A stretch of DNA of 15,616 nucleotides, from assembly GCA_017694135.1 (NCBI GenBank), contig JADING010000058.1, positions 1-15,616 on the forward strand, given 5' to 3'. This document shows positions 1 to 7,900 of the stretch, piece by piece. The notes under the pieces are model-generated. The model worked only from the letters and a program-made list of their open reading frames with translations. It searched no databases and was not told where the DNA came from. The DNA comes from Candidatus Scatoplasma merdavium (GTDB lineage Bacteria; Bacillota_I; Bacilli_A; RFN20; CAG-288). The stretch's first letter is position 1. Each line of letters begins with the position of its first letter. A program made the position numbers and the translations under genes.

Positions 1-1697
1 TAATCCTCGCTTCCTTTCAACGATGTGTTGAATGCATCACGCAAGCCGTTACCGAACAAGTTGAACGAAATCATCAACAAAGAGATGATGACGCACGGGA
101 AGAGCAAAACGTGAGGGTTAGCAGACAAACCAGCCTGTTTACCTTCATCGAGCATCGTACCGATAGATGAAAGTCCGCTGGTTGAGAAGTTAATAATACC
201 TAAGTACGAGAGAGATGATTCAGAGAAGATAACTGAAGGAATCATCAAAATACAAGAAGTAACCAAAGTACCGATAGCGTTAGGTAAGATGTGGCGGAAA
301 ATCAAACGGCGATCTTTCGCACCCAAGGTCCTTGATGCTAAGACGTACTCTTGGTTCTTAAATCGATAGAACTGCATACGCGTTGTCGAAGCAACACCGA
401 TCCAGCCGTTGTAGACAAAGGCCACTAAGATAGCGAGAATCAGTACGCCTCCCGTACCCAAAGTAGCTTGCAGCTTCACGCTGTTAACAAACTGAATCTG
501 ACAGATAGTCAAAATGATAATTGAAGGGACGTTACCAATAATATCGGTTATACGTTCCATAATTAAGTCCGTCTTCCCTCCGTAGTAACCAGAGACCGCA
601 CCCCAAACTAAACCGATAATGAAGTTAAGCAATGAGATACCGACACCAATTAACAAAGAGAAGCGCGTACCTTGAGCGAGACGCAAGAAGATATCTTGCC
701 CCTGAGCGTTCATACCGAACAAACCATACGGTTCAAAACCATAGTGGTAGACAAAGTAATCAAAGTAATCAACACGGATAGAATACTGGGCGTTTGAACG
801 GGTGTAATACACCAAATCTCCATTTTCATCCGTCTGATAGATTCTCACCGGTTCTCCGTTATCATCGAGAACTGGATAGAAAGTGTTTTGTGAAAGGCGA
901 CCAGTAGAAGGAGAATACGCCGACAAAGCGTAGGAGATTGTCGGGTTTTGGTTGTAGTAATTAGTCATTTGGTCAATGACGTTATCAACCAAGCTCGATG
1001 TTTCCCCGTTATCTAAAAGAGTCTGGCGATATTCTTCTAAGTAGCCAGCAGAATCGATAAGTGGTTTCATAATCGATTTGCCTTCCACTTGGTAAATATC
1101 GTTTTCTTTTTCGTAATTGATTAAAGCGTTGTAATCAGATTCAGAAACAGAAACAACCCTGTTACCGATATAATAGGTATTTTCCTTAATAACGTAAGAA
1201 GTAGTGACGTACTCAACTGAACCAATAACAGTTCTCGTTTCTTCTTTGCTTACTAAATCCGCTCTGGTGTGATTGGAATCATCGTAAGCGTACATATAAT
1301 AAGTAGCTTCAGAAACGGTCTTTTCCTTCTTACCATCCCAAACGCCCAACTTAGCAAAAGTGGAATTGTAAGGAGTAGCGTATCTAAAAGCGTAATCGCG
1401 ATATCCATTTGGGAAATCTGTGCTGTTAACGTGCGCTTTAGGATCAGAAATAGGGACGATAATTGCATATAGAGCAATAATTAAAATGATGAAGAAAGCG
1501 ACGATAGATGATTTGTTTTTTACAAAACGATTGAAGCAATCGTGAAGGTAAGATATCGGCTTCGTTTCAAAAGCTTGATCGTGCAAAGATTCAGAATCGT
1601 TTCTGAACTTGAACTTTGATGAATCCAAACTTTCAACGTGTTTCTTTTCCTGTTCACTGGTTTCACTCGTGAGGTAAAATTGCTTATTTTCTTCCAT
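1..1697 (-). CDS. oppC: Oligopeptide ABC transporter permease OppC, enlarged; last stop base lies outside the window
   Basis: This is the second membrane subunit of a peptide importer of the Opp/Dpp family, partner of OppB in the channel. I translated it from the ATG at 1697-1695; 565 sense codons run to base 3, and the remaining two bases read TA, so a stop probably completes just outside. One membrane segment lies at about residues 65-82. The permease domain resumes around residue 326 with GMNAQGQDIFLRL, equivalent to the GRD motif of the family. The EAA loop that contacts the ATPase is at about 450-473 (ASRTLGAKDRR, then ILPN). Typical members have about 300 residues; here some 240 residues rich in Tyr, Asp and Asn separate segment 1 from the rest, and by topology they face outward. 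The start follows the oppB stop by 2 bases, with GGGAGG at the end of oppB as its ribosome binding site. Identity is sure; substrate range is not. Confidence 0.93.
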   Translation of the reverse strand, partial: MEENKQFYLTSETSEQEKKHVESLDSSKFKFRNDSESLHDQAFETKPISYLHDCFNRFVKNKSSIVAFFIILIIALYAIIVPISDPKAHVNSTDFPNGYRDYAFRYATPYNSTFAKLGVWDGKKEKTVSEATYYMYAYDDSNHTRADLVSKEETRTVIGSVEYVTTSYVIKENTYYIGNRVVSVSESDYNALINYEKENDIYQVEGKSIMKPLIDSAGYLEEYRQTLLDNGETSSLVDNVIDQMTNYYNQNPTISYALSAYSPSTGRLSQNTFYPVLDDNGEPVRIYQTDENGDLVYYTRSNAQYSIRVDYFDYFVYHYGFEPYGLFGMNAQGQDIFLRLAQGTRFSLLIGVGISLLNFIIGLVWGAVSGYYGGKTDLIMERITDIIGNVPSIIILTICQIQFVNSVKLQATLGTGGVLILAILVAFVYNGWIGVASTTRMQFYRFKNQEYVLASRTLGAKDRRLIFRHILPNAIGTLVTSCILMIPSVIFSESSLSYLGIINFSTSGLSSIGTMLDEGKQAGLSANPHVLLFPCVIISLLMISFNLFGNGLRDAFNTSLKGSED

Positions 1698-1699
1698 AG

Positions 1700-2740
1700 T
1701 TATTTCTTACCTCCCATTCTAATGCGCGGATCAACAATACCGTATGACAAGTCGACAACTAGCGAGCCAACTAAACCAATCAAAACGTAGAACATACCGA
1801 CAAACTGGAAGACGTCGTAGTCACGTTGAGTGATAGATGACAAGAACAAGTTACCGACACCGTTGACCGAGAAAATCTGCTCGATGATAATCGAACCAGA
1901 TAAGACGGAGATGATTTCACCTAAAATCATCGGGAAAATAGGAACTAAAGCGTTCTTAAAAGCGTGGTGGACTGTAGCTTGACGTCTAGAGAGACCTTTA
2001 GTGCGGGCCAATAACATAAAGTCAGAAGTCAAGACTTCTGTCAATTCAGCGCGGGTGTAACGAGCGTAACCGGCAATTGAACCTAAAGACATAGATATGA
2101 TCGGTAGAATCATCGATTTGAACACCCCGAAACTCAACCAATTGGCCGAATTATTAGAAACCATAGGATCTAATATCGCCCACTTGTAACCAAAAAGATA
2201 CTGCAACAAGAAGGCATAGACAAACGAAGGAACAGAAATGACGAGCATAATTACAACAGAAAGCAAATAATCCTGCCATTTGTTCTTCTTTAAAGCCATG
2301 TAGATACCTAATAAGAGACCTAAAGGTACCGCAACAATGATCGAATAAACGTTAATAAGAATGGTCGGCGGTAAACGTTTGGATAAAATATCCATCGGAG
2401 ATTCTAACCAAGAAATATACCACGAATATCCCCAACGAGAAACTTCTTGGCTTACACCAAGGCTGTTAGTGTATGTAGGGGGATTAAATAAATTTCTTAA
2501 AAAAGTCCAGAATTGCTCGAGTACCGGTACCGCGTAATATTCCCCATCTTCACCGCGATACATTCTTCCCATATTAACCTGGGCCTGATAGAAAGTCTCA
2601 GGGTCTTTCAAACCGACCGAAGCGTTAATAGGCAGCATGCGGATAAGAATAAAGCAGATGGTGAAGATAACCAAAAAGGTAAATACCATTAAGGCCAAAC
2701 GCTGCACGATATATCTTAGCATTTGTTTTGTATCTCGCAT
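1700..2740 (-). CDS. oppB: Oligopeptide ABC transporter permease OppB
   Basis: This is the first membrane subunit of the peptide importer, 346 residues. Segment 1 is at about residues 9-36, and further hydrophobic segments lie at about 125-150, 158-184, 208-226, 268-288 and 312-332. The EAA motif (LLARTKGLSRRQATVHHAF, about 243-261, then KNALVPI) is intact, and the C-terminus has the family signature VDPRIRMG. The outward loop between segments 1 and 2 (about 37-120) is only slightly longer than in well-known OppB proteins, unlike the very long loop of OppC. AGGAGG at 2745-2750 lies 4 bases before the ATG, an unusually close spacing. The gap to oppA holds an inverted repeat, so oppB may be made at a lower level than oppA by partial termination. 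Confidence 0.95.
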   Translation of the reverse strand: MRDTKQMLRYIVQRLALMVFTFLVIFTICFILIRMLPINASVGLKDPETFYQAQVNMGRMYRGEDGEYYAVPVLEQFWTFLRNLFNPPTYTNSLGVSQEVSRWGYSWYISWLESPMDILSKRLPPTILINVYSIIVAVPLGLLLGIYMALKKNKWQDYLLSVVIMLVISVPSFVYAFLLQYLFGYKWAILDPMVSNNSANWLSFGVFKSMILPIISMSLGSIAGYARYTRAELTEVLTSDFMLLARTKGLSRRQATVHHAFKNALVPIFPMILGEIISVLSGSIIIEQIFSVNGVGNLFLSSITQRDYDVFQFVGMFYVLIGLVGSLVVDLSYGIVDPRIRMGGKK

Positions 2741-2813
2741 TTTTCCTCCTAACTATCTTACATTGTTCAAACTTTAATACAAATGTTTCAACAAGCAAGT
2801 TATTTATAACATA

Positions 2814-2846
2814 AATTAGAGCGGCAGGTTAACTACCGCTCTAATT
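2814..2846 (-). terminator. Inverted repeat between oppA and oppB, likely partial terminator or mRNA-end stabiliser
   Basis: AATTAGAGCGG at 2814-2824 is the exact reverse complement of CCGCTCTAATT at 2836-2846, an 11 bp stem with an 11 base loop, starting 20 bases after the oppA stop. Read on the minus strand it is followed by TTATG, a weak U-tract, so it resembles a leaky terminator or a 3'-end stabiliser. Hairpins in this place commonly set a high ratio of binding protein to permease in import operons; applying that here is inference. Confidence 0.65.
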
Positions 2847-2865
2847 ATCGTGATAATTTGTGCGA

Positions 2866-5634
2866 TTATAAAGTCTTATACAAGTTTTCGAGATTGTTAC
2901 TCGCGCAGAAGTCATCCCATCCAGCGTTATCGTAATTGAAAGTCATAAAGCGGATACCGCCGTAACCAACCAAGGAAACATAGACATCAGTGGCATTTTC
3001 AACCTTGAAGGAAGTCAAGGAAGAAGTACCACGAGCAACGATAGGAATAGCTTCCCAACGGTTGACAATACCAGCTTCCAAACCAGCTAAGATAGTTAGC
3101 TTTTGGTTATGAACATTCAACCAAGCTTCGTAGTTAGGATCATCCGGCGAAGTGGAAATTTCATCGCCGTATTGAGCTTCATTAAGCTGCTCAGTCATCA
3201 TATCGTACCATTCGAAGAAGCTCTTGGTTTCATTGGTATCAATGACACCGTTACCATTTAAATCGATGGCGATATCAGTCTGATCCTGTTTGCCTTTAAA
3301 GCCGTATTCGCAGCATTGAGTAAATTCAGGGTCGCAGTAAACTTGCATCAAGCCGTACGGATCGATATTAGCACCACCCCAGATGGAGAAAATCATATCG
3401 AAGTTGCCGTTTTGAGCGGTTTGATAGTAGTTTTCATCCTTAACAAGATTAACTTTGATACCGATAGGGTTAGAGATAACACCTTGAGAAATCAATCTTT
3501 CACTTGCCGCTGCGAACAATTCATTCCATTCATCGATTAAGAAGTTGGTGGAAGTGATTGTGTTTTCAGATTCGCTATCGTAAACACGGAAGTCAATATT
3601 GACAGTATCGCCGGATTTAATAGCGCCATCTTTACCAGATTGAACTTCTTCTTTCAAGCCTTCAGTTAAGAGGTAAGTAGCCATAGCTAAGTTGTAACCT
3701 TGAGCAGATTCGCTAAGAGCACTTTCAGTGTAATCAGCAACAGTAGGATCGCCACCTAAATTACCGTAAACGGCGTTGTAAACAGACTTACCCTGCTCAG
3801 TGGAACGATAAGCAGTACCGGTAGCGACATCAGAAAGATACAAGTCGTTAAGTAAACCGGTGAAGGCCTTTGAACCAGCAGTAGCATCAGCAGCGTAAGA
3901 ATTTCTGTCAATAGCAAGAGACATAGCTTTTCTAACGTTGGTGTTAGCTAACGCGGTCTTGTTTAGTTTTCCACTCTGTCTGCCTAAAAGCGAGTTGCGA
4001 TCAGAGTTAATAGTGATCTTCTGTGTGTAAGACTCATAAGTGGTAGTTCTACGAGAAGATTGACCGTAAAGACGCATATCGGTGGCATTAAGTTCAATAT
4101 CATCCAATCTACCAGCCAAGAATTCCCGCATAGCAGTATCGTGTTCAGTAATAATGGTGGTCTTAATGCTATCCATCTGATACTGACCGACGTGTTTACC
4201 ATCGGTATAACCATACCACTGATCGTTTCTGACAATCATGTATTCATAACCATCAGCCTTAGTTAACTTATAAGGGCCGTAAGACATATAAGTATCAGTC
4301 GAAGTCGCATATCTAGTGGACTGCGTATTAGCACCAGTAGCCTGAGTGGCTTCATCGTAAATTTTGACGTTAACTAACCAGTTAGAGGTCAAAGCGAAAC
4401 GCAAGTTCAAAGAAGTGATGGACTTAGTGAGATAGAAGCGGATGGTGTAATCATCGACAGCTTTGATACCGACATTTTCCCATTCGGTCTTATCGTCGTT
4501 GTAAACCTTAACGTAAAGCGGAGCTTCCCAAGCCCAATCTTTACCAGAGTAGCCTCTAGCATCAATACCCTGAACAAAGGTACGGAGATCGTTTTGCAAC
4601 TTTTCAGAAGAATACTGCTCGTAAGAAGTAGCATCAGTTGAGTTCATCGAAGTATCTTTCTTGGTACGGACATAAACAACCGTTGTATCAAACTCATAGA
4701 TATTAATATCCGGATGATTAGCGAGCATATCCGCATCAATAGAGTTAACACCAGCGAAATTGTATTGAGAATCGTCAGCCTTTTGCTCATCGGCATTATC
4801 CCAATCTTCTTGGTTGTTTTGGAAGAAAGCAGCGTTAAGATCTCTATCCATATTATTCAAGATATAGAATCTAACCGCATCAGCGATTCTTTGAGCAGCG
4901 AGCTCAACCGCATCACCAGATTCAGTAGAGCGGTTTTCTAACGCTGTTAAGAAGGTTTCTTCACCGGTGGAATTAGTGAAAAAACCAGCAGTAAAGTCAT
5001 TAGGGCGACCGAGGTTAATGTACCATTTACCATCAGTAAAAGCGGTACTAGAAGTGATGCTACCGCTGTCCTTATCAATATAAGGGAGGGCGTTTTCAAT
5101 AGTTTCAGTACCCTGTTTGTAATAAGTTTCAGCATTAGCTAAAACGAGTTCACCTTGGTAGAAGCTATCAGCGCGGAAGTTCGCATAATGAGAATTGAGC
5201 AATCTCTCCATAGAATCGACATAGTCTTTGGAAGTGATAGGAGTGCCATCTTCCCATTTAGCAGCTTGATTGAGCTTGATATCCCATACCATACCAGCCT
5301 GAGGGTTAGAAGTGTAATATCTATCATACTCTTCATCAGTAAGTGTATTAGGATCAACTTGAATAGGATATTCCGACGCCATTTCACAAGCGAAGTCATA
5401 TCCGTCTTTAGTAGAGTTCAAAATGACATCGTACAAGCCCATTTCGGTAAAGCTGTTAATGTAGCTTTCTTCCGAAGTTTGCCAGTTGTGGACATTCCAT
5501 GTCTTAGGCTGAGTAGCCATGTAAGTTTTGTAAGTGTAATTGTATTCCCCACTGCCAGTTTTGTCATCGCAAGAAGCTAAGGTAAAGACCGTTGTTACTG
5601 CAATAAGTAGGGCTGAAAGTTTAGTTTTTCTCAT
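2866..5634 (-). CDS. oppA: Oligopeptide-binding lipoprotein OppA, very large (922 aa)
   Basis: This is the solute-binding subunit of the peptide importer, SBP_bac_5 family, anchored to the outer face of the membrane by lipid. A signal peptide ends in the lipobox LASC, with Cys22 as the lipidated residue. The family's early motif is clear at 126-139 (KWEDGTPITSKDYV) and a second conserved stretch is at about 564-580 (VRKAMSLAIDRNSY). Usual family members are 500-600 residues; the extra length is spread through residues 170-460 and near the C-terminus. Residues 791-802 form a canonical EF-hand-like loop, DLNGNGVIDTNE, in a Cys-containing insertion. AAAGGA lies 10 bases before the ATG. It sits between an unknown lipoprotein and the permease genes. 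Peptide is the probable ligand, but another oligomeric substrate cannot be excluded. Confidence 0.93.
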   Translation of the reverse strand: MRKTKLSALLIAVTTVFTLASCDDKTGSGEYNYTYKTYMATQPKTWNVHNWQTSEESYINSFTEMGLYDVILNSTKDGYDFACEMASEYPIQVDPNTLTDEEYDRYYTSNPQAGMVWDIKLNQAAKWEDGTPITSKDYVDSMERLLNSHYANFRADSFYQGELVLANAETYYKQGTETIENALPYIDKDSGSITSSTAFTDGKWYINLGRPNDFTAGFFTNSTGEETFLTALENRSTESGDAVELAAQRIADAVRFYILNNMDRDLNAAFFQNNQEDWDNADEQKADDSQYNFAGVNSIDADMLANHPDINIYEFDTTVVYVRTKKDTSMNSTDATSYEQYSSEKLQNDLRTFVQGIDARGYSGKDWAWEAPLYVKVYNDDKTEWENVGIKAVDDYTIRFYLTKSITSLNLRFALTSNWLVNVKIYDEATQATGANTQSTRYATSTDTYMSYGPYKLTKADGYEYMIVRNDQWYGYTDGKHVGQYQMDSIKTTIITEHDTAMREFLAGRLDDIELNATDMRLYGQSSRRTTTYESYTQKITINSDRNSLLGRQSGKLNKTALANTNVRKAMSLAIDRNSYAADATAGSKAFTGLLNDLYLSDVATGTAYRSTEQGKSVYNAVYGNLGGDPTVADYTESALSESAQGYNLAMATYLLTEGLKEEVQSGKDGAIKSGDTVNIDFRVYDSESENTITSTNFLIDEWNELFAAASERLISQGVISNPIGIKVNLVKDENYYQTAQNGNFDMIFSIWGGANIDPYGLMQVYCDPEFTQCCEYGFKGKQDQTDIAIDLNGNGVIDTNETKSFFEWYDMMTEQLNEAQYGDEISTSPDDPNYEAWLNVHNQKLTILAGLEAGIVNRWEAIPIVARGTSSLTSFKVENATDVYVSLVGYGGIRFMTFNYDNAGWDDFCASNNLENLYKTL

Positions 5635-5659
5635 TTTTAATTAGTCCTTTCTATAAATC

Positions 5660-5685
5660 ACCTAGGGATATTTCTATCCCTAGGT
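5660..5685 (-). repeat. Perfect inverted repeat between the 683-aa lipoprotein gene and oppA
   Basis: CCTAGGGAT at 5661-5669 and ATCCCTAGG at 5676-5684 are exact reverse complements with a 6 base loop; the flanking A5660 and T5685 add one pair. In the minus-strand transcript no U-tract follows (GTGATTTATAG), so it is a poor intrinsic terminator in that direction. It ends 25 bases before the oppA start and could be an mRNA processing or stabilising hairpin. A protein-binding palindrome is also possible. Confidence 0.6.
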
Positions 5686-5697
5686 TCATTTTTGTTA

Positions 5698-7749
5698 TTA
5701 AGCGGTGGTTGTGCTATCTCCACCTTCTTCGCCGCCTTCAGGGGTTGTGACGGCAGGAGCCTCGACACCAGTGGTAGGAATATTAGAAGGAATTTCTGTA
5801 GTTCCGATATCACTGATAGTGAATTGAAGGGCGAAGTAAACACCATTTGTCCAAGTGAGAGAGAACAACATCTTAATCTCACCTTCACCATTGTCGTACA
5901 TATCTAAATTGAATTCGTTGCTCCACTTAGTAGTAGTACCATCTGTCATTTGAAGGTCAGCGGTATAGAAGTCATAGGCGGTGTAATGATAGATAGTCTT
6001 AAGCATGACTTCTAACAAGCTAGCGGCCGAAGGAGTAATAGCACTCAAACTTCCAGCACCGGTATCTTCATCGTGTGTAGAAGTAGAAAGAATCAACGAA
6101 TTGGTTGCACTCGAAGCACCTTTTAAGTTATCGACTTCAGAGAATAAATCTCCCGTAACTTCTTCGCTAATCTGGCTGGCTTCTTCGTCACCAGCTTGTT
6201 TTGTAACAGTGACTAACTCATTGTCTTGAATGTTGTAATAAATCGAATCACCCTTTTTGATAACTTCATTAGATGAATCAGTATCGACAACTTCAGAACC
6301 TATACCAGCTTCGGTATAGTAATTTCTAATGTGAGCATAGTGGATACCACCATCGATTGAAGTGTTGCCACCGAGTTCCGGATTAGAGCTAATTTCAGTA
6401 AATATTTCATTGGCTTCAGTAGAGTTCTTTGGAAGGATAGGCATGTAATTCTCATCGTATTCAGTGAACCAAGTAGAAACTACATCAATGGTGTAATTCT
6501 TTCTATCTTCCGCAGTAGATAAAACTTTATTAAATCCATGAACGTCAGTTAAAGGTTCCGGAAAACCGGTTTCCCCACGGTAATCTTCAATAGAAGGCAT
6601 CGTAGAAATGTTGCGTTCAACTTCGTCAATCTTAGTGTTACCACCTTCAATAACCCAAGTGTCTAAAGGTTTAGCTTGACCGGCTTTATCAACGCCCCAA
6701 AGAAGAACGTGAGGAAGATCTTGATAAATCCAAGGAATAGAATAATCATCTTCACCAGTAACTAAGGCTTGTTCATCAGTCAAACCAACCGGTAAGTAGG
6801 CGGTCTTTTCCATAGTAATAGTAGCGTAGTAGCTAGGATATCCGTAGCTGATACCTAACGAATACTGCATGAAAGACTCAGTGGCAGACGCTGATAACAT
6901 CAGATATTCATTACCGTAATCATCATACTGAGTTGTAACTTGCGAAGCGGTAATCGGGAAATCCATAGCGACGTAATAAAGTTCAAACGGAGCGCCGCTA
7001 GGGCCTTGTAAAACTTCTAATTCACTTCCGCCCTTATCTTTGAAATTCATGTTGTAGGTATTTCCGTCAGTACCAGAATACAACCCGGTGTAAGAATCAT
7101 CTCCACCTTGGAAAGTACCTTGATAATAAGCAAAGTAGTTTTGATTGTGAATAAATGTCGCTGAAGGGGTGAAATAAGAAGGAATAATGTATTCGCATTC
7201 GTTTTCAGCCGGCGCATTAACCGCCGCTTCAATTAAATAAGTCGCACCAGAAGAAATTAAAGCTTGCCCTAATTCCGAAGGAGTAAAAGGCGTACCTTCA
7301 ACAACGTAGTTGCGGCCCAATTGCCCAACAAAATCAACAAACATACCTTTGGTTCTTGAATAAGACTCAAAGGTCAATGAAGCTGACAAGTTACCGCGTG
7401 TAATATTAACAATTGATCTACCTTCGCCAGTAATAGTGAGTGTGTGTCCAACCAATTTAGCTGGAGCAGTGACAGAAAGCGTAGCTTCATAGTCTTTAAG
7501 CTCCAATGGTATGTTGTCGCCATTATACAAGGTAACATAGTCATCCAAATTAATGACATCACCAGAATAAAACACTTCATTAACATGTCTAACTTGAATA
7601 CGCGTAACTTCATCTCCAGTAGCAGAAGTTGAACTAGAAGAAGACACGTTTCCGCTACCACTAGAAGACGTGGTATCGTCGCACGAAGCCAATGTCATAC
7701 CCAACGTAGTAACAAGTGCTAGTGCTAACAAAGTCTTTTTAGTTTTCAT
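5698..7749 (-). CDS. Surface lipoprotein of unknown family, first gene of the opp locus
   Basis: I do not recognise a family for this 683-residue protein. The start at 7749 is chosen because it gives a perfect lipoprotein signal (MKTKKTLLALAL..., lipobox LASC, Cys23) and AAAGGA lies about 10 bases upstream; the reading frame stays open to 7893, but that extension has no ribosome binding site and would bury the signal peptide. After the Cys comes a Ser/Thr-rich linker (about 26-45), then about 90 residues with the pattern of a bacterial Ig-like domain. A long region rich in Tyr, Asp and Gly follows, and the tail is low-complexity Thr/Pro/Glu/Gly. Such linkers and tails suit an exposed, tethered protein. 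It has its own promoter and precedes oppA in the same direction with a gap of 63 bases, so it may help capture or process peptides; that role is inference only. Confidence 0.85.
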   Translation of the reverse strand: MKTKKTLLALALVTTLGMTLASCDDTTSSSGSGNVSSSSSTSATGDEVTRIQVRHVNEVFYSGDVINLDDYVTLYNGDNIPLELKDYEATLSVTAPAKLVGHTLTITGEGRSIVNITRGNLSASLTFESYSRTKGMFVDFVGQLGRNYVVEGTPFTPSELGQALISSGATYLIEAAVNAPAENECEYIIPSYFTPSATFIHNQNYFAYYQGTFQGGDDSYTGLYSGTDGNTYNMNFKDKGGSELEVLQGPSGAPFELYYVAMDFPITASQVTTQYDDYGNEYLMLSASATESFMQYSLGISYGYPSYYATITMEKTAYLPVGLTDEQALVTGEDDYSIPWIYQDLPHVLLWGVDKAGQAKPLDTWVIEGGNTKIDEVERNISTMPSIEDYRGETGFPEPLTDVHGFNKVLSTAEDRKNYTIDVVSTWFTEYDENYMPILPKNSTEANEIFTEISSNPELGGNTSIDGGIHYAHIRNYYTEAGIGSEVVDTDSSNEVIKKGDSIYYNIQDNELVTVTKQAGDEEASQISEEVTGDLFSEVDNLKGASSATNSLILSTSTHDEDTGAGSLSAITPSAASLLEVMLKTIYHYTAYDFYTADLQMTDGTTTKWSNEFNLDMYDNGEGEIKMLFSLTWTNGVYFALQFTISDIGTTEIPSNIPTTGVEAPAVTTPEGGEEGGDSTTTA

Positions 7750-7781
7750 ACAATTTTTTCCTTTCCTGTTCGTATGTGCTA

Positions 7782-7810
7782 ATTTAAGCACCTTCAATAT
7801 GAAAATGCAA
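7782..7810 (-). promoter_or_regulatory. Promoter of the lipoprotein-opp operon
   Basis: On the minus strand TTGCAT (7810-7805) is followed by a 17 base spacer and TTAAAT (7787-7782), the latter preceded by TGC, which makes an extended -10 element. The predicted start is about 25-30 bases upstream of the lipoprotein ATG. The region 7811-7900 is AT-rich and shows only a weak 8 bp hairpin (arms GGCTTTTT and AAAAAGTC with one G-U pair) without a U-tract. Confidence 0.6.
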
Positions 7811-7900
7811 GCACAAAACAACAATTTTAAGATGACTTTTTCAATCCCAAAAAGCCTACATTTAAAATACTCTATAAAAGGAAAATAATGCAACTAAAAA

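Noticed and set aside
5155..5580. 141-residue open frame on the plus strand opposite oppA
   Set aside because: It is antisense to a well-supported gene and shows no family motif; the frame stays open because of the codon use of oppA.
7750..7893. N-terminal extension of the 683-residue lipoprotein by 48 residues
   Set aside because: The frame is open, but the upstream ATG has no ribosome binding site, lies upstream of the promoter's -10 region, and would place the lipoprotein signal peptide internally.
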